64,000 bases of DNA, from contig NZ_CP196822.1 of the NCBI RefSeq assembly GCF_051912485.1, positions 3,224,001 through 3,288,000 of the forward strand, in the 5' to 3' direction. A program made the translations under genes and the position numbers. Below, one piece after another: positions 1-7,537 of the stretch (positions are counted from its first letter, which is position 1; every line of letters begins with the position of its first letter). Source of the DNA: Nitrobacter sp051912485. GTDB taxonomy: Bacteria; Pseudomonadota; Alphaproteobacteria; Rhizobiales; Xanthobacteraceae. The notes beneath the pieces were generated by a model. That model was not told the origin of the DNA. It worked only from the letters and a program-made list of their open reading frames with translations, and made no database searches.

Positions 1-254
1 CGCCATTGCGATTTTATGCGGTCAACATTCCGGCGATCCTGCTCTGGGCTCCCGCGCACGTCTTGCCCGGCGTTCTGGCGGTATCGGCGTTGCATGAATA
101 TGGCGGACTGCCCCACCACACGCACATCGGCAAAATCGTCTGGATTCCCACGGTGATCGTCATTGCCACGATTGCCGGCGCCGCGACCTGGTGGCGGCAC
201 CGCAGGCGCGGCATCAACGTGCCCGTCAAAACTAGTTCTGAACGAACCGGCTAA
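1..254 (+). CDS. DedA family membrane protein, C-terminal fragment (cut by window edge)
   Basis: The reading frame is open from the window edge (first full codon at base 3) to a TAA at 252-254, giving about 83 residues. It carries the segment NIPAILLWAPAHVLPGVLAV, which resembles the conserved C-terminal WxPxHxLPG-type stretch of DedA/SNARE-associated (VTT domain) inner-membrane proteins. One more hydrophobic helix follows at roughly residues 43-62, and then a basic tail (WWRHRRRG). DedA proteins are undecaprenyl-phosphate or lipid carrier translocases in characterised cases; the substrate here cannot be told. The N-terminal part lies outside the window, so the leftmost ATG/TTG inside it should not be taken as the start. 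Confidence 0.7.
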   Translation, partial: PLRFYAVNIPAILLWAPAHVLPGVLAVSALHEYGGLPHHTHIGKIVWIPTVIVIATIAGAATWWRHRRRGINVPVKTSSERTG

Positions 255-268
255 CCATTGGATCAACC

Positions 269-580
269 ATGACCAAACCTCTCGTTGTTTCCATTCCACA
301 TCGCCTCGGCAAGGATGAAGCGCTACGCCGGATGAAAGCGGGGCTCGGCAGTGCCCGAACGCAATACGCGCAGCTCATCCAGGTCAATGAAGAGGTGTGG
401 AGCGGCGATCGCCTGGTGTTTTCCGTCACCGCCATGAAGCAGCAGGTTTCGGGAATCATGGACGTATTCGAGGACCATGTTCGGCTCGAAGTGACATTGC
501 CGTGGCTGCTCAGCCGCCTCGCCCACGGAATTCAAGGCGTCATCCAGAAAAAGGGCACGCTGATGCTGGAGAAGAAATAG
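269..580 (+). CDS. Polyhydroxyalkanoic acid system family protein (PHA granule-associated type)
   Basis: A 103-residue soluble protein starting MTKPLVVSIPHRLGKDEALRR. It has the layout of the polyhydroxyalkanoic acid system protein family (PF09650-type): an N-terminal PH-LGK-EA-RR motif, then alternating strands ending in a W-LL...G helix and a lysine-rich tail. Members are small proteins found near PHA genes and are thought to act at PHA granules, but biochemical roles are poorly defined. It starts 14 bp after the DedA stop and could share its transcript. No PHA synthase or phasin is present in the window, so the link to PHA metabolism rests on family resemblance only. Confidence 0.7.
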   Translation: MTKPLVVSIPHRLGKDEALRRMKAGLGSARTQYAQLIQVNEEVWSGDRLVFSVTAMKQQVSGIMDVFEDHVRLEVTLPWLLSRLAHGIQGVIQKKGTLMLEKK

Positions 581-654
581 ATAACGGCGCCAATGAATGA
601 CAGGTTGTATCCAAGCTCGTCAGCAACCAGTGTGAGTTTACTTCCTTGTAAACC

Positions 655-1308
655 TCAGGCGCCGCGCACCACCGTCTTCAGGTAATTGTACGCCTTGATG
701 ATCTCGATCAGGCGATCTTCCGTCGAACGGTCGCCGCCGTTGGCGTCCGGATGATGCTGCTTCACCAGCATCTTGTATTTCGCCTTGACGGTTTCGATCG
801 TAGCATCGGCGCCGAGCCCCATCACCTGCAGCGCTTTACGCTCCGCATTGAAGATCTTGCGCGTCTCGGGTTTGGTTTCGAACCCCGCCCCCGGACCTGG
901 ACGCCCTTTTCCGCGGCCGTTGAGTTCGCCAAGCACACTGAAAGGATCGGCCATGCCCTCGAGATCGATGTCGCCGGTCTTGCCTTTGGCCTTGGCGCCG
1001 TTGGCGCCCATCTTCCAGGTCGGGCGGTGGCCGGTCAGCGCATCCTTCTGATAGCGCGCGACCGCCTCCGCATTCATGCCCTGAAAAAAATTGTAGGACT
1101 GGTTGTAGGCGCGGACATGGTTGAGGCAAAAATGGAAATAACCGCGTTCGTTGCCGCGGCCCTTCGGCGCGCGGTGCGATCCCCGGTTCTGACAGTCGGG
1201 CCACTCGCAGGTGACCGCTTCCTCGCGCACGCGCGGCTGCTTCGCATCAGCCCTCGGCTTGATGCGGATGCTATCGAAGAATTTCGATGTATCGATCGGC
1301 ATGACCAT
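655..1308 (-). CDS. J-domain (DnaJ-like) protein
   Basis: A 217-residue protein whose last ~60 residues form a J domain, with the diagnostic HPD tripeptide at 186-188 (KQHHPDANGGD) and the following helix EDRLIEIIKAYNYLK. J domains stimulate the ATPase of Hsp70/DnaK. The N-terminal part lacks a G/F region and the DnaJ zinc repeats; instead it has a small Cys/His cluster (CEWPDCQNRG, then CLNHVRAYN about 25 residues later) that could bind metal. This architecture is a common alphaproteobacterial 'DnaJ domain-containing' type distinct from canonical DnaJ. Start is ATG at 1308; a second in-frame ATG at 1302 (MPIDTSKFF) is equally plausible. Confidence 0.85.
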   Translation of the reverse strand: MVMPIDTSKFFDSIRIKPRADAKQPRVREEAVTCEWPDCQNRGSHRAPKGRGNERGYFHFCLNHVRAYNQSYNFFQGMNAEAVARYQKDALTGHRPTWKMGANGAKAKGKTGDIDLEGMADPFSVLGELNGRGKGRPGPGAGFETKPETRKIFNAERKALQVMGLGADATIETVKAKYKMLVKQHHPDANGGDRSTEDRLIEIIKAYNYLKTVVRGA

Positions 1309-1391
1309 CTTTGACTACGCAATGCTCTACGCTTCAAGTCTTGACATCGCATTTATTCCGTTAGCCTTCGCGCCATTGACGGAGGCGAGCG

Positions 1392-1688
1392 ATGGGCGTT
1401 AAGTCGCTCGCCATGACCGTCAAGGATAGCATCACAAAAAAACTGAGCGAAGCTTTCACGCCGGAGAGCCTCGACGTCGCCGATGAATCACATCTTCACG
1501 AGGGTCACGCCGGCCATCGGCCCGGCGGCGGAACGCATTTCCGAGTTAATATTGTGTCGCGAGCGTTCGAAGGGAAGAGCCGGGTCGATCGCCACCGCAT
1601 GATCAATACGCTGCTGGCGGAGGAACTGGCCGGTAGCGTTCACGCGCTGGCGATCCGGGCACTGACACCGGCCGAACAGGGGCACTGA
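1392..1688 (+). CDS. bolA: BolA family protein
   Basis: A 98-residue protein with the BolA fold signature: a helix-1 region (SITKKLSEAF), the segment DESHLHEGHAGH, strand THFRVNIVSRAFEGKSRVDRHRMI, and C-terminal VHALAIRALTPAE. BolA proteins pair with monothiol glutaredoxins in Fe-S handling and some act as transcription factors; the conserved histidines that ligate the cluster are present. The start at 1392 is preceded by GGAGG about 8 bases upstream; an internal ATG at 1413 has no comparable ribosome site. The gene is divergent from the J-domain gene, with only 83 bp between the two starts. Confidence 0.9.
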   Translation: MGVKSLAMTVKDSITKKLSEAFTPESLDVADESHLHEGHAGHRPGGGTHFRVNIVSRAFEGKSRVDRHRMINTLLAEELAGSVHALAIRALTPAEQGH

Positions 1689-2007
1689 ACGCGGGGGCCG
1701 GGCTCCACCGGGTCGGCAATCCATCGCCAAGAGGCACATGCCCAGACGACCGTCGAGACATGGATCGCCGGATCGGAGCTGATCCGAGCGGAAACGGCAA
1801 GCCTCGCGCCTTTTCGCGACCACCACCCCAAGTTACGCGTCCAACGCATACCAGCAGCGGCCTGCGACCGCTTCGCTCAAAAATTTCAATCGCGTTTTTA
1901 TGGGAAATTAACCCGCTCCTCAGAACATCGGAGCAAAATACCTCCATCGTTACGGCAGAACGCGAACGCAATGGAGCGTTACGCGCTCGAATTGACTCGC
2001 TGGGATC
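1689..2007. other. Intergenic stretch after bolA
   Basis: About 320 bp between bolA and the DUF2336 gene. I see no convincing ORF, RNA or repeat. The last ~130 bp are less GC-rich than the surroundings (for example around 1880-1950), as expected for a promoter region serving the downstream pair. Confidence 0.4.
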
Positions 2008-3147
2008 ATGCTCATGTCCGAAGCAGCCTCAACGGCGCTGATCGCGGAACTGGAAAGTGCGGTGCAAGGCGGCTCGTCCGAGCGGCGGCTCCAGATGCTT
2101 CGCCGGGTTACCGACCTGTTCCTGTCCGATGCGGACCGGCTGAACGAAAACCAGATCGGTGTCTTCGATGACGTTCTCGTCCGCCTCATGGAGCAGATGG
2201 AGGCGCGCACGCTGGCGCAACTCAGCACAACGCTTTCGGGCTCAAGCCTTGCTCCGAAGGAGACCGTCCGGCAGCTTGCTTATCATCAGGAAGTGTCAGT
2301 CGCAGCGCCGGTTCTGACAAAGTCGGCCAGGCTGTCCGAAGGCGACCTGATCGAGATCGCTAATCTGCGCGGGCCGCAGCACCTGCTGGCCATCTCGCAC
2401 CGGGACACCCTGAGCGAGGGCGTGACCGACGTCCTGCTCAAGCGCGGCGACTCGCAGGTCTCCCACACGCTGGCCCGGAATGCGGGCGCGCGCTTCTCCG
2501 AATTCGGCTACGCCACCCTTGTTGAAAGCTCCGAAAAGGACGATGCGCTCGCCGAGAAGCTCGGGCTGCGTCTAGACATCCCGCTCAAGGTGCTGCGCGA
2601 GCTTCTTTCAAGAGCCAGCGCAGCCGTGCGCGAACGCCTGCTCAAGGTCGCACCGCCGGAGATGCGAGAGAAAATTCAGGAGGCGATTCGGTCGATCGTC
2701 GAACAGATCGCCTCCCCAGCCCTCGCACCGACCAACTACGCCGAATCGGAATCGATGGTCCTTGCCCTCAACCGAGCGGGCAAGTTGGGCGATCAGACCA
2801 TCAACCGCTTTGCTCTGCAGAACGAGTACATCCACATCGTTGCCGCGCTCTCGCTTTTGAACTCGGTGAAAACCGAAGCGATCGAGCCGCTGATTACCAA
2901 TCCCCGTCCCGACGGGTTGATCGTCGCTTGCAAAGCCGCCCGGCTGAACTGGTCAACGACCAGCATGATCCTGCGCAATCGCCCGCATTGCCGTCCCCTG
3001 ACCAAGCAGGAATTCGAGAGTGGCCGGGAGGTGTTCGAAGCGCTCTCGCTGTCCTCTGCGCAACGCACGATCCGGTTCTGGTCCGCGCGCGGTTCGGCGA
3101 GGAAAGCCGATGCGCCAGACACGGCAATCGCCATTTCGGATATCTGA
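2008..3147 (+). CDS. DUF2336 domain-containing protein
   Basis: A 379-residue, mostly helical, leucine- and alanine-rich protein without signal peptide or membrane helices. The opening LIAELESAVQGGSSERRLQMLRRVTDLFL and later repeated motifs (ARNAGARFSEFGYATLV, LSRASAAVRERLLK) match the DUF2336 family, HEAT-like helical-repeat proteins frequent in Rhizobiales and of unknown function. ATGs at 2008 and 2014 are both possible starts. The stop is only 3 bp before the GTG of the PilZ gene, so the two are probably co-transcribed and functionally connected to c-di-GMP-responsive behaviour; that link is inference. Confidence 0.75.
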   Translation: MLMSEAASTALIAELESAVQGGSSERRLQMLRRVTDLFLSDADRLNENQIGVFDDVLVRLMEQMEARTLAQLSTTLSGSSLAPKETVRQLAYHQEVSVAAPVLTKSARLSEGDLIEIANLRGPQHLLAISHRDTLSEGVTDVLLKRGDSQVSHTLARNAGARFSEFGYATLVESSEKDDALAEKLGLRLDIPLKVLRELLSRASAAVRERLLKVAPPEMREKIQEAIRSIVEQIASPALAPTNYAESESMVLALNRAGKLGDQTINRFALQNEYIHIVAALSLLNSVKTEAIEPLITNPRPDGLIVACKAARLNWSTTSMILRNRPHCRPLTKQEFESGREVFEALSLSSAQRTIRFWSARGSARKADAPDTAIAISDI

Positions 3148-3150
3148 GCC

Positions 3151-3468
3151 GTGGGCTGGGGCAACCGAAAAGCGGATCGGGTGACGTTCGCCACCGGCTA
3201 TACCGTTCTGATGATGGGGATCGACGGAACATGGCAGCGGCCCTGCACCATGCTGGACATTTCGGACAACGGCGCGCGGATTCAGGTGAAGGATTCGATC
3301 GAAGGATTGAATCTCAAGGAATTCTTCCTGCTGCTGTCGTCGACCGGCCTCGCCTTTCGCCGCTGCGAACTCGTCCGCGTCAATGGCGACGAGATCGGTG
3401 TCAAATTCGTTGAGGATAAAATTCCTGCCAAGAAGAAAGGCCGCGCGCCCGCCAGATCCGATTCGTGA
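3151..3468 (+). CDS. PilZ domain protein, putative c-di-GMP receptor
   Basis: A 105-residue stand-alone PilZ domain. Both c-di-GMP-binding signatures are visible: RxxxR near the N terminus (RKADR) and the D-x-S-x-x-G motif (MLDISDNGARIQ). The C-terminal tail is basic (AKKKGRAPARS). PilZ proteins change partner activity on binding cyclic di-GMP, commonly in motility, polysaccharide or cell-cycle control. Translation starts at GTG 3151, 3 bp after the DUF2336 stop, pointing to an operon and possibly to a receptor-effector pair. No diguanylate cyclase or phosphodiesterase is in the window. Confidence 0.85.
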   Translation: MGWGNRKADRVTFATGYTVLMMGIDGTWQRPCTMLDISDNGARIQVKDSIEGLNLKEFFLLLSSTGLAFRRCELVRVNGDEIGVKFVEDKIPAKKKGRAPARSDS

Positions 3469-3594
3469 TGAGGCCGGGCTCCGCGATCCGCGACGGTTCT
3501 TTCAGTTTGAACTGACAACGCGGCGTCTGTACGCAGGCAGTCTGCATCCGCCTTTCACGTCTGGATTCCGAAGGCCGCGCGCCACCCGCGACAG

Positions 3595-3710
3595 TTAGAG
3601 CAATTTCCGACTGAGTGGAATCCGGTTCGCGTCAGAAAATGCTCTCAATCAATAACTTGCGCTTATTCTGATCGCAAAACCGGTATCCACTTTTGCGGGA
3701 TACGCGCTAG
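3595..3710. repeat. CTAG-bounded palindromic element, family A copy 1
   Basis: A 116-bp element made of two hairpins: AGAGCA...TGCTCT on the left and a GCG-TATTC-like / GATACGCGC arm on the right. It is closely similar over its full length to the copy at 34276-34392. The left edge reads TTAG and the right edge CTAG. The right CTAG supplies the TAG stop of the CNNM-type gene on the minus strand. Confidence 0.8.
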
Positions 3711-5059
3711 GACAGTGTTCTCGCCCGCTTCGGTCTGTTCTCCATCGCCTCCGCTTCGCGCGGCACCGGCTGGATGCGCAGCGCGGTGATGCGGTTGCGC
3801 TCGCGTCGCAAAACCCTGAAGCGAAAACCGTGAAATGTAAAACTCTGGCCGCGCTCGGGGATCGAGCGTGCCTCGTGGATCACGAGGCCTGCGATCGTTG
3901 TCGCCTCTTCGTCCGGAAGATGCCAGTCCATGGCGCGATTGAGATCTCGGATCGGCACCGAGCCGTCGACGACCACCGATCCGTCGGGCTGCTGCCGAAC
4001 GCCGGCCACCACCACGTCGTGCTCGTCGGAGATGTCGCCGACGATCTCCTCCAGAACGTCTTCCAGCGTCACCATGCCCTCGACTTCGCCGTACTCGTCA
4101 ACCACCAGCGCGAAATGGGTCTTGCGGCGGCGAAACGCCTTGAGCTGATCGGAGACCGGGCGCATTTCCGGCACGAACCACGGCGGCAGCGCAATGGCGC
4201 TGGCGTTGATGCTCGACATGTCGCCGTCCGAGGAGAGGATCGCCCGCAATAGATCCTTGGCATGGAGCACGCCGATAATGTTTTCCGGCTTGTCGCGCCA
4301 TAGCGGAATGCGGGTGTATTCGCTGGCAAGCACCTCGCGAACCAGTTCGTCCGGCGGCAAGTCGGCATTGATCGTCACCATCGCCGTGCGGTGAACCATC
4401 ACGTCTGACACCGCAAGATCGCCGAAGCGAATCACATTCTGGATGTATTCAGCCTCGCCGCTTTCGATGCCGCCGTGCTCGGCGGATTCGCCGACCAGTC
4501 CTTCGATCTCCGCACCGGTCAACACGTCATGCTGCGAGACTTCCTTGACGCGAAGCGCGCGCAGGATGGCGCGCGAGGCCGAATTGAGCAGCCAGTTCAG
4601 CGGATAGAATAGGACATAGGACGCGAAGAGCGGATAGGCGATCCATTGCGACACCGGCTCCGGCTGGCGGATCGCCAGTGTCTTCGGCACCTGCTCGCCG
4701 ATCACGATGTGCAGCGAGGAGAACACAAGGAATCCCGTAAGAAACGAAATGAAATGCAGCGCCGATTCCGGCATGTCGAGCCGCCCCAGCAGGGGTTCGA
4801 GCAAGGCCGCCACCGTCGGCTCGCCAACCCAGCCAAGACCGAGAGACGCCATGGTGATGCCGAGTTGGCAGCAGGCGAGATAGGCTTCGATATTGCCCAC
4901 GATGTCTTGCACCAGCCGTGCGCCGAACGCACGGCGCTCCACCATGGCCTTGACGCGAAAACCGCGGCTTTTCACCAGCGCAAATTCGGCCGCAACAAAG
5001 AATGCATTGGCGGCAAGCAGCAGGAATGCGAGCAGTATCTGGAAGAACGTCGAACTCAT
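3707..5059 (-). CDS. CNNM/TlyC-type membrane protein (DUF21-CBS-CorC/HlyC)
   Basis: A 450-residue protein often annotated as hemolysin-family or magnesium/cobalt efflux protein. The first ~190 residues form a DUF21 transmembrane domain (hydrophobic helices at ~5-25, ~60-80, ~95-115, ~130-150), including the ACCQLGITMASLGLGWVGEP motif. A CBS pair follows at ~215-335 (DVMVHRTAMVTI; VVDEYGEVEGMVTLEDVLEEIVGDI), and then a CorC_HlyC regulatory domain at ~350-430. Family members are implicated in Mg/Co or other cation export with nucleotide sensing by CBS domains; the haemolysin name is historical. Its TAG stop lies in the CTAG end of a palindromic element. Confidence 0.88.
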   Translation of the reverse strand: MSSTFFQILLAFLLLAANAFFVAAEFALVKSRGFRVKAMVERRAFGARLVQDIVGNIEAYLACCQLGITMASLGLGWVGEPTVAALLEPLLGRLDMPESALHFISFLTGFLVFSSLHIVIGEQVPKTLAIRQPEPVSQWIAYPLFASYVLFYPLNWLLNSASRAILRALRVKEVSQHDVLTGAEIEGLVGESAEHGGIESGEAEYIQNVIRFGDLAVSDVMVHRTAMVTINADLPPDELVREVLASEYTRIPLWRDKPENIIGVLHAKDLLRAILSSDGDMSSINASAIALPPWFVPEMRPVSDQLKAFRRRKTHFALVVDEYGEVEGMVTLEDVLEEIVGDISDEHDVVVAGVRQQPDGSVVVDGSVPIRDLNRAMDWHLPDEEATTIAGLVIHEARSIPERGQSFTFHGFRFRVLRRERNRITALRIQPVPREAEAMENRPKRARTLS

Positions 5060-5082
5060 CGCGGTCCCATGACCATGCCAAG

Positions 5083-5160
5083 CTGGTGTGGTGGTTCAGA
5101 AGTTCGCTTCATTGCCCGTGCGAGTCCATCAAGCGAAGTTTTGAACCCCAACCACACTAG
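5083..5160. repeat. CTAG-type palindromic element E1
   Basis: A 78-bp imperfect palindrome. Left end CTGGTGTGG pairs with right end CCACACTAG; inner arms pair as GGTTCA/TGAACC and AAGTTCGCTT/AAGCGAAGTT. It begins 24 bp upstream of the start codon of the CNNM-type gene, so it probably lies in or next to that gene's promoter or 5' leader. Confidence 0.75.
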
Positions 5161-5173
5161 AACAATAAAGTTG

Positions 5174-5246
5174 CTAGTGTCCCTTTGATTCCGAAGGTCC
5201 CAAAAGTTGCTGCAAGGACATGCGAACTTCGGAACCGAAACACTAG
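5174..5246. repeat. CTAG-type palindromic element E2
   Basis: A 73-bp palindrome with CTAGTGT / ACACTAG termini and inner arms GATTCCGAAG / CTTCGGAACC. Its right CTAG (5243-5246) is shared with element E3. The outer sequence resembles element E5 upstream of secA. Confidence 0.8.
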
Positions 5247-5318
5247 TGGTCCGATTCTAACATTTGCATCCCGTTGCGGCAGGAGTTCCTGCAAATGTTA
5301 GAATCAAAGGACCACGAG
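5243..5318. repeat. CTAG-type palindromic element E3
   Basis: A nearly perfect hairpin: the left arm GTGGTCC-G-ATTCTAACATTTGCA is matched by the right arm with only a small bulge. The left edge is the CTAG shared with E2; the right edge reads CGAG, presumably a decayed CTAG. Confidence 0.8.
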
Positions 5319-5332
5319 CAAATATGGGGTTT

Positions 5333-5411
5333 CTAGTGGAGTTTTGGATTTTGGCATTCGCATCACGAACTCGCAGCGAATGGGTGGCGAATGTCAAATC
5401 CACTCCACTAG
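5333..5411. repeat. CTAG-type palindromic element E4
   Basis: A 79-bp palindrome with termini CTAGTGGAGT / ACTCCACTAG and inner arms GGCATTCGC / GCGAATGTC. The right CTAG (5408-5411) contains the TAG stop codon of aroB, which runs on the minus strand. Confidence 0.8.
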
Positions 5412-6559
5412 GCCGGCGTATTGGCAAGCTTGCTGGCAAGAAAATCGCGAACCGTCGATGGCTCGACATCGGATGACACGACCGCCTGGCCGATCGCCTT
5501 CAAAAGGATGAAGGTCAGCCGGCCGCGCTTCACCTTCTTGTCCTGCGCCATCAGCGTCATAAGCCCATCCGCGTCGGCCAAGCCTTCCTGCTTGAAACCG
5601 GCGATGTCCTGCAAGCGCGTCGGCAGACCCACCGCCGCCAGATGCCGCTGGATACGGGACACGTCCGCATCCGCGATCATCCCGAGCCGCGCCGAGAGCT
5701 CGGCGGCCAGCGCCATGCCGATCGACACGCCCTCGCCGTGATAGAGCCGGTCGGAAAATCCGGTCGCTGTTTCCAGCGCGTGGCCGAAGGTGTGGCCGAG
5801 ATTGAGCAGCGCACGCTCGCCAGTCTCGCGCTCGTCGCGGGCGACGATGGCGGCCTTGGCGCGGCAGCTGGTGGCGACCGCGTATTCGCGCGCCGCGCCA
5901 CCCTTGACGATGTCGGCATGGTTGGTTTCCAGCCACCCGAAGAAGGCCTCATCGCCGAGCAAGCCGTATTTGGCGACCTCGGCATAGCCGGCGCGGAACT
6001 GGCGTGGCGACAGCGTATCCAGCACCGCCGTGTCCGCGACCACCAGGATCGGCTGATGAAAGGCGCCGACCAGGTTCTTGCCCTGCGGCGAGTTGATGCC
6101 GGTCTTGCCACCCACCGACGAATCCACCTGCGCCAGCAGCGATGTCGGCACCTGCACGAAATCGATGCCGCGGCGGACGATCGCGGCGGCAAAGCCCGCG
6201 AGGTCGCCGACCACGCCGCCGCCGAGCGCGACGACGAGATCATTGCGCTCGATCTTGGCCTTGATCAGTTCCTCGCAAACAAATTCGATGCCTTCGTAGC
6301 TTTTCGAGACCTCCCCTTCGTCAACGACAATCCGCGAGGTCGCGATGCCGGCGCCGATCAGCGACGCCTCGGTCTGCCGCAACCAATGGGTCGCAACGTA
6401 TTCGTCAGTGACGATCGCCACACGCGCTCCGGGACGCAGTGCAGCGATCCGTGCGCCGAGCGACGGCAGGATGCCCCGGCCAATGACGATGTCATAAGAA
6501 CGGTCGCCGAGCGCGACATCGACCGTGATCGGGTCGGGATTTTTCAGCGGAGCGGTCAT
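5408..6559 (-). CDS. aroB: 3-dehydroquinate synthase
   Basis: A 383-residue enzyme that converts DAHP to 3-dehydroquinate, second step of the shikimate pathway, in the cytoplasm with NAD and a divalent metal. Visible motifs: NAD-binding glycine-rich segment ALGGGVVGDLAGFAAA, the lysine-rich substrate loop SSVGGKTGINSPQGKNL, and the metal-binding histidine segments NLGHTFGHALE and LYHGEGVSIGMALA. Length is normal for the family. It lies 66 bp downstream of aroK in the same orientation, the usual aroK-aroB operon. The TAG stop falls exactly on the CTAG terminus of repeat E4, so the transcript would run into a cluster of hairpins. Confidence 0.96.
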   Translation of the reverse strand: MTAPLKNPDPITVDVALGDRSYDIVIGRGILPSLGARIAALRPGARVAIVTDEYVATHWLRQTEASLIGAGIATSRIVVDEGEVSKSYEGIEFVCEELIKAKIERNDLVVALGGGVVGDLAGFAAAIVRRGIDFVQVPTSLLAQVDSSVGGKTGINSPQGKNLVGAFHQPILVVADTAVLDTLSPRQFRAGYAEVAKYGLLGDEAFFGWLETNHADIVKGGAAREYAVATSCRAKAAIVARDERETGERALLNLGHTFGHALETATGFSDRLYHGEGVSIGMALAAELSARLGMIADADVSRIQRHLAAVGLPTRLQDIAGFKQEGLADADGLMTLMAQDKKVKRGRLTFILLKAIGQAVVSSDVEPSTVRDFLASKLANTPA

Positions 6560-6625
6560 CGCGTGGTGCCAGATCCTTTGGGGTTAAGTCCTTGGTCGGG
6601 TCGTTCGTCGCAAACCCGGGCGGTC

Positions 6626-7228
6626 TCAGCTCCGTCGGTCCGCCGCGGCAAGCTTGCGGTGAAGCAGGTCGATGCATTCATCGACGATCCTTTCATACGG
6701 CACGTCGCGCGAGGCGATCGTGATATCCGCCAGTTGGTAGACGGGCTCGCGCTCCGCGATAAGACGCCCGATCGTCGCGGCGGGATCGGCCGTTTGCAGC
6801 AGGGGCCGATCGGCGCGGCGCCTGACCCGGCGCAGGATCACCTCGGCGTCCGCCTTGAGCCAGATCGAGACCGCCCGCTCGCGGATGCGCGCGCGGGTCT
6901 CCTCGCGCAGCACGGCACCGCCGCCGGTGGCGAGCACCATCGAACCGTTGCTCAAGAGCCGCGCGATCACCCGCGCTTCGCCGTCGCGGAAATGCGGTTC
7001 GCCGTGGGTTTCGAAAATTTCGGAAATCGACATTCCGGCGGCAAGTTCGATCTCGGCGTCGGCGTCGACGAACCGCATCGCAAGACGCGCCGCGAGACGC
7101 CGGCCGATCGTGGACTTTCCCGCCCCCATCATGCCGACGAGCACCAGCGACCGCCCGCCGAGCGCCGCGACGATCGCGGTCTCCGGGGACGTGCCCGCGC
7201 TGGCCGATGAAACGGTTTCGGACGTCAA
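6626..7228 (-). CDS. aroK: Shikimate kinase
   Basis: Phosphorylates shikimate with ATP (fifth step of the shikimate pathway). Walker A is GMMGAGKSTIGRRLA; the substrate-binding FVDADAEIE, the GGGAVLREETR segment and the lid arginines (RRRADRPLL) are present. The frame is open up to 7348, but the upstream 40 residues are basic and unlike the family. I place the start at TTG 7228 (LTSETVSSASAGTSPE), giving 200 residues, a usual length with a short N-terminal extension. A TTG start would keep translation modest. It is directly followed by aroB. Confidence 0.93.
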   Translation of the reverse strand: MTSETVSSASAGTSPETAIVAALGGRSLVLVGMMGAGKSTIGRRLAARLAMRFVDADAEIELAAGMSISEIFETHGEPHFRDGEARVIARLLSNGSMVLATGGGAVLREETRARIRERAVSIWLKADAEVILRRVRRRADRPLLQTADPAATIGRLIAEREPVYQLADITIASRDVPYERIVDECIDLLHRKLAAADRRS

Positions 7229-7374
7229 AAGACACCTGTCGGAATGCGGTTGGCCCTTCCCGCCAGCTATACTACTCTCGTCGAGGGGGTTGCCAGAGAC
7301 TCTTGCACCTGGCCTGCGAACATGTTGGTACTCGAAGCGTCGCCCCAAAGGTTAATATCGCGCCGGGACCACAC

Positions 7375-7521
7375 ATGCCCAGCCTGTTCCGCTTCCTGAT
7401 TCTCGTCGCGGCGATTGGCGCGATCGGCTATGGCGTGATTTTCGCGCTGGCGAATTTCGTCAACCCGACGCCGCGGGAAATGACGGTGACCGTCCACCCG
7501 GACAAATTTCTCAAGAAATAG
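7375..7521 (+). CDS. Small single-pass membrane protein, conserved hypothetical
   Basis: A 48-residue protein (MPSLFRFLILVAAIGAIGYG start) with one transmembrane helix at ~5-27 and a short polar C-terminal tail ending in HPDKFLKK. It starts at ATG 7375; longer readings from 7207 run through the aroK promoter region and are unlikely. It is 16 bp upstream of xerD and probably co-transcribed with it. Small membrane proteins at this place next to xerD are found in Bradyrhizobium relatives and have no known function; I do not assign one. Confidence 0.65.
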   Translation: MPSLFRFLILVAAIGAIGYGVIFALANFVNPTPREMTVTVHPDKFLKK

Positions 7522-7537
7522 CTGCTACGCTTGCGGC

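Noticed and set aside
5083..5411. CRISPR array
   Set aside because: The hairpins between the CNNM gene and aroB differ in sequence and are each self-complementary; there is no constant repeat with unique spacers and no cas gene.
5642..7210. 522-residue open frame antisense to aroB and aroK
   Set aside because: High-GC codon bias keeps the opposite frames open; the minus strand codes for two clearly recognisable enzymes with all motifs.
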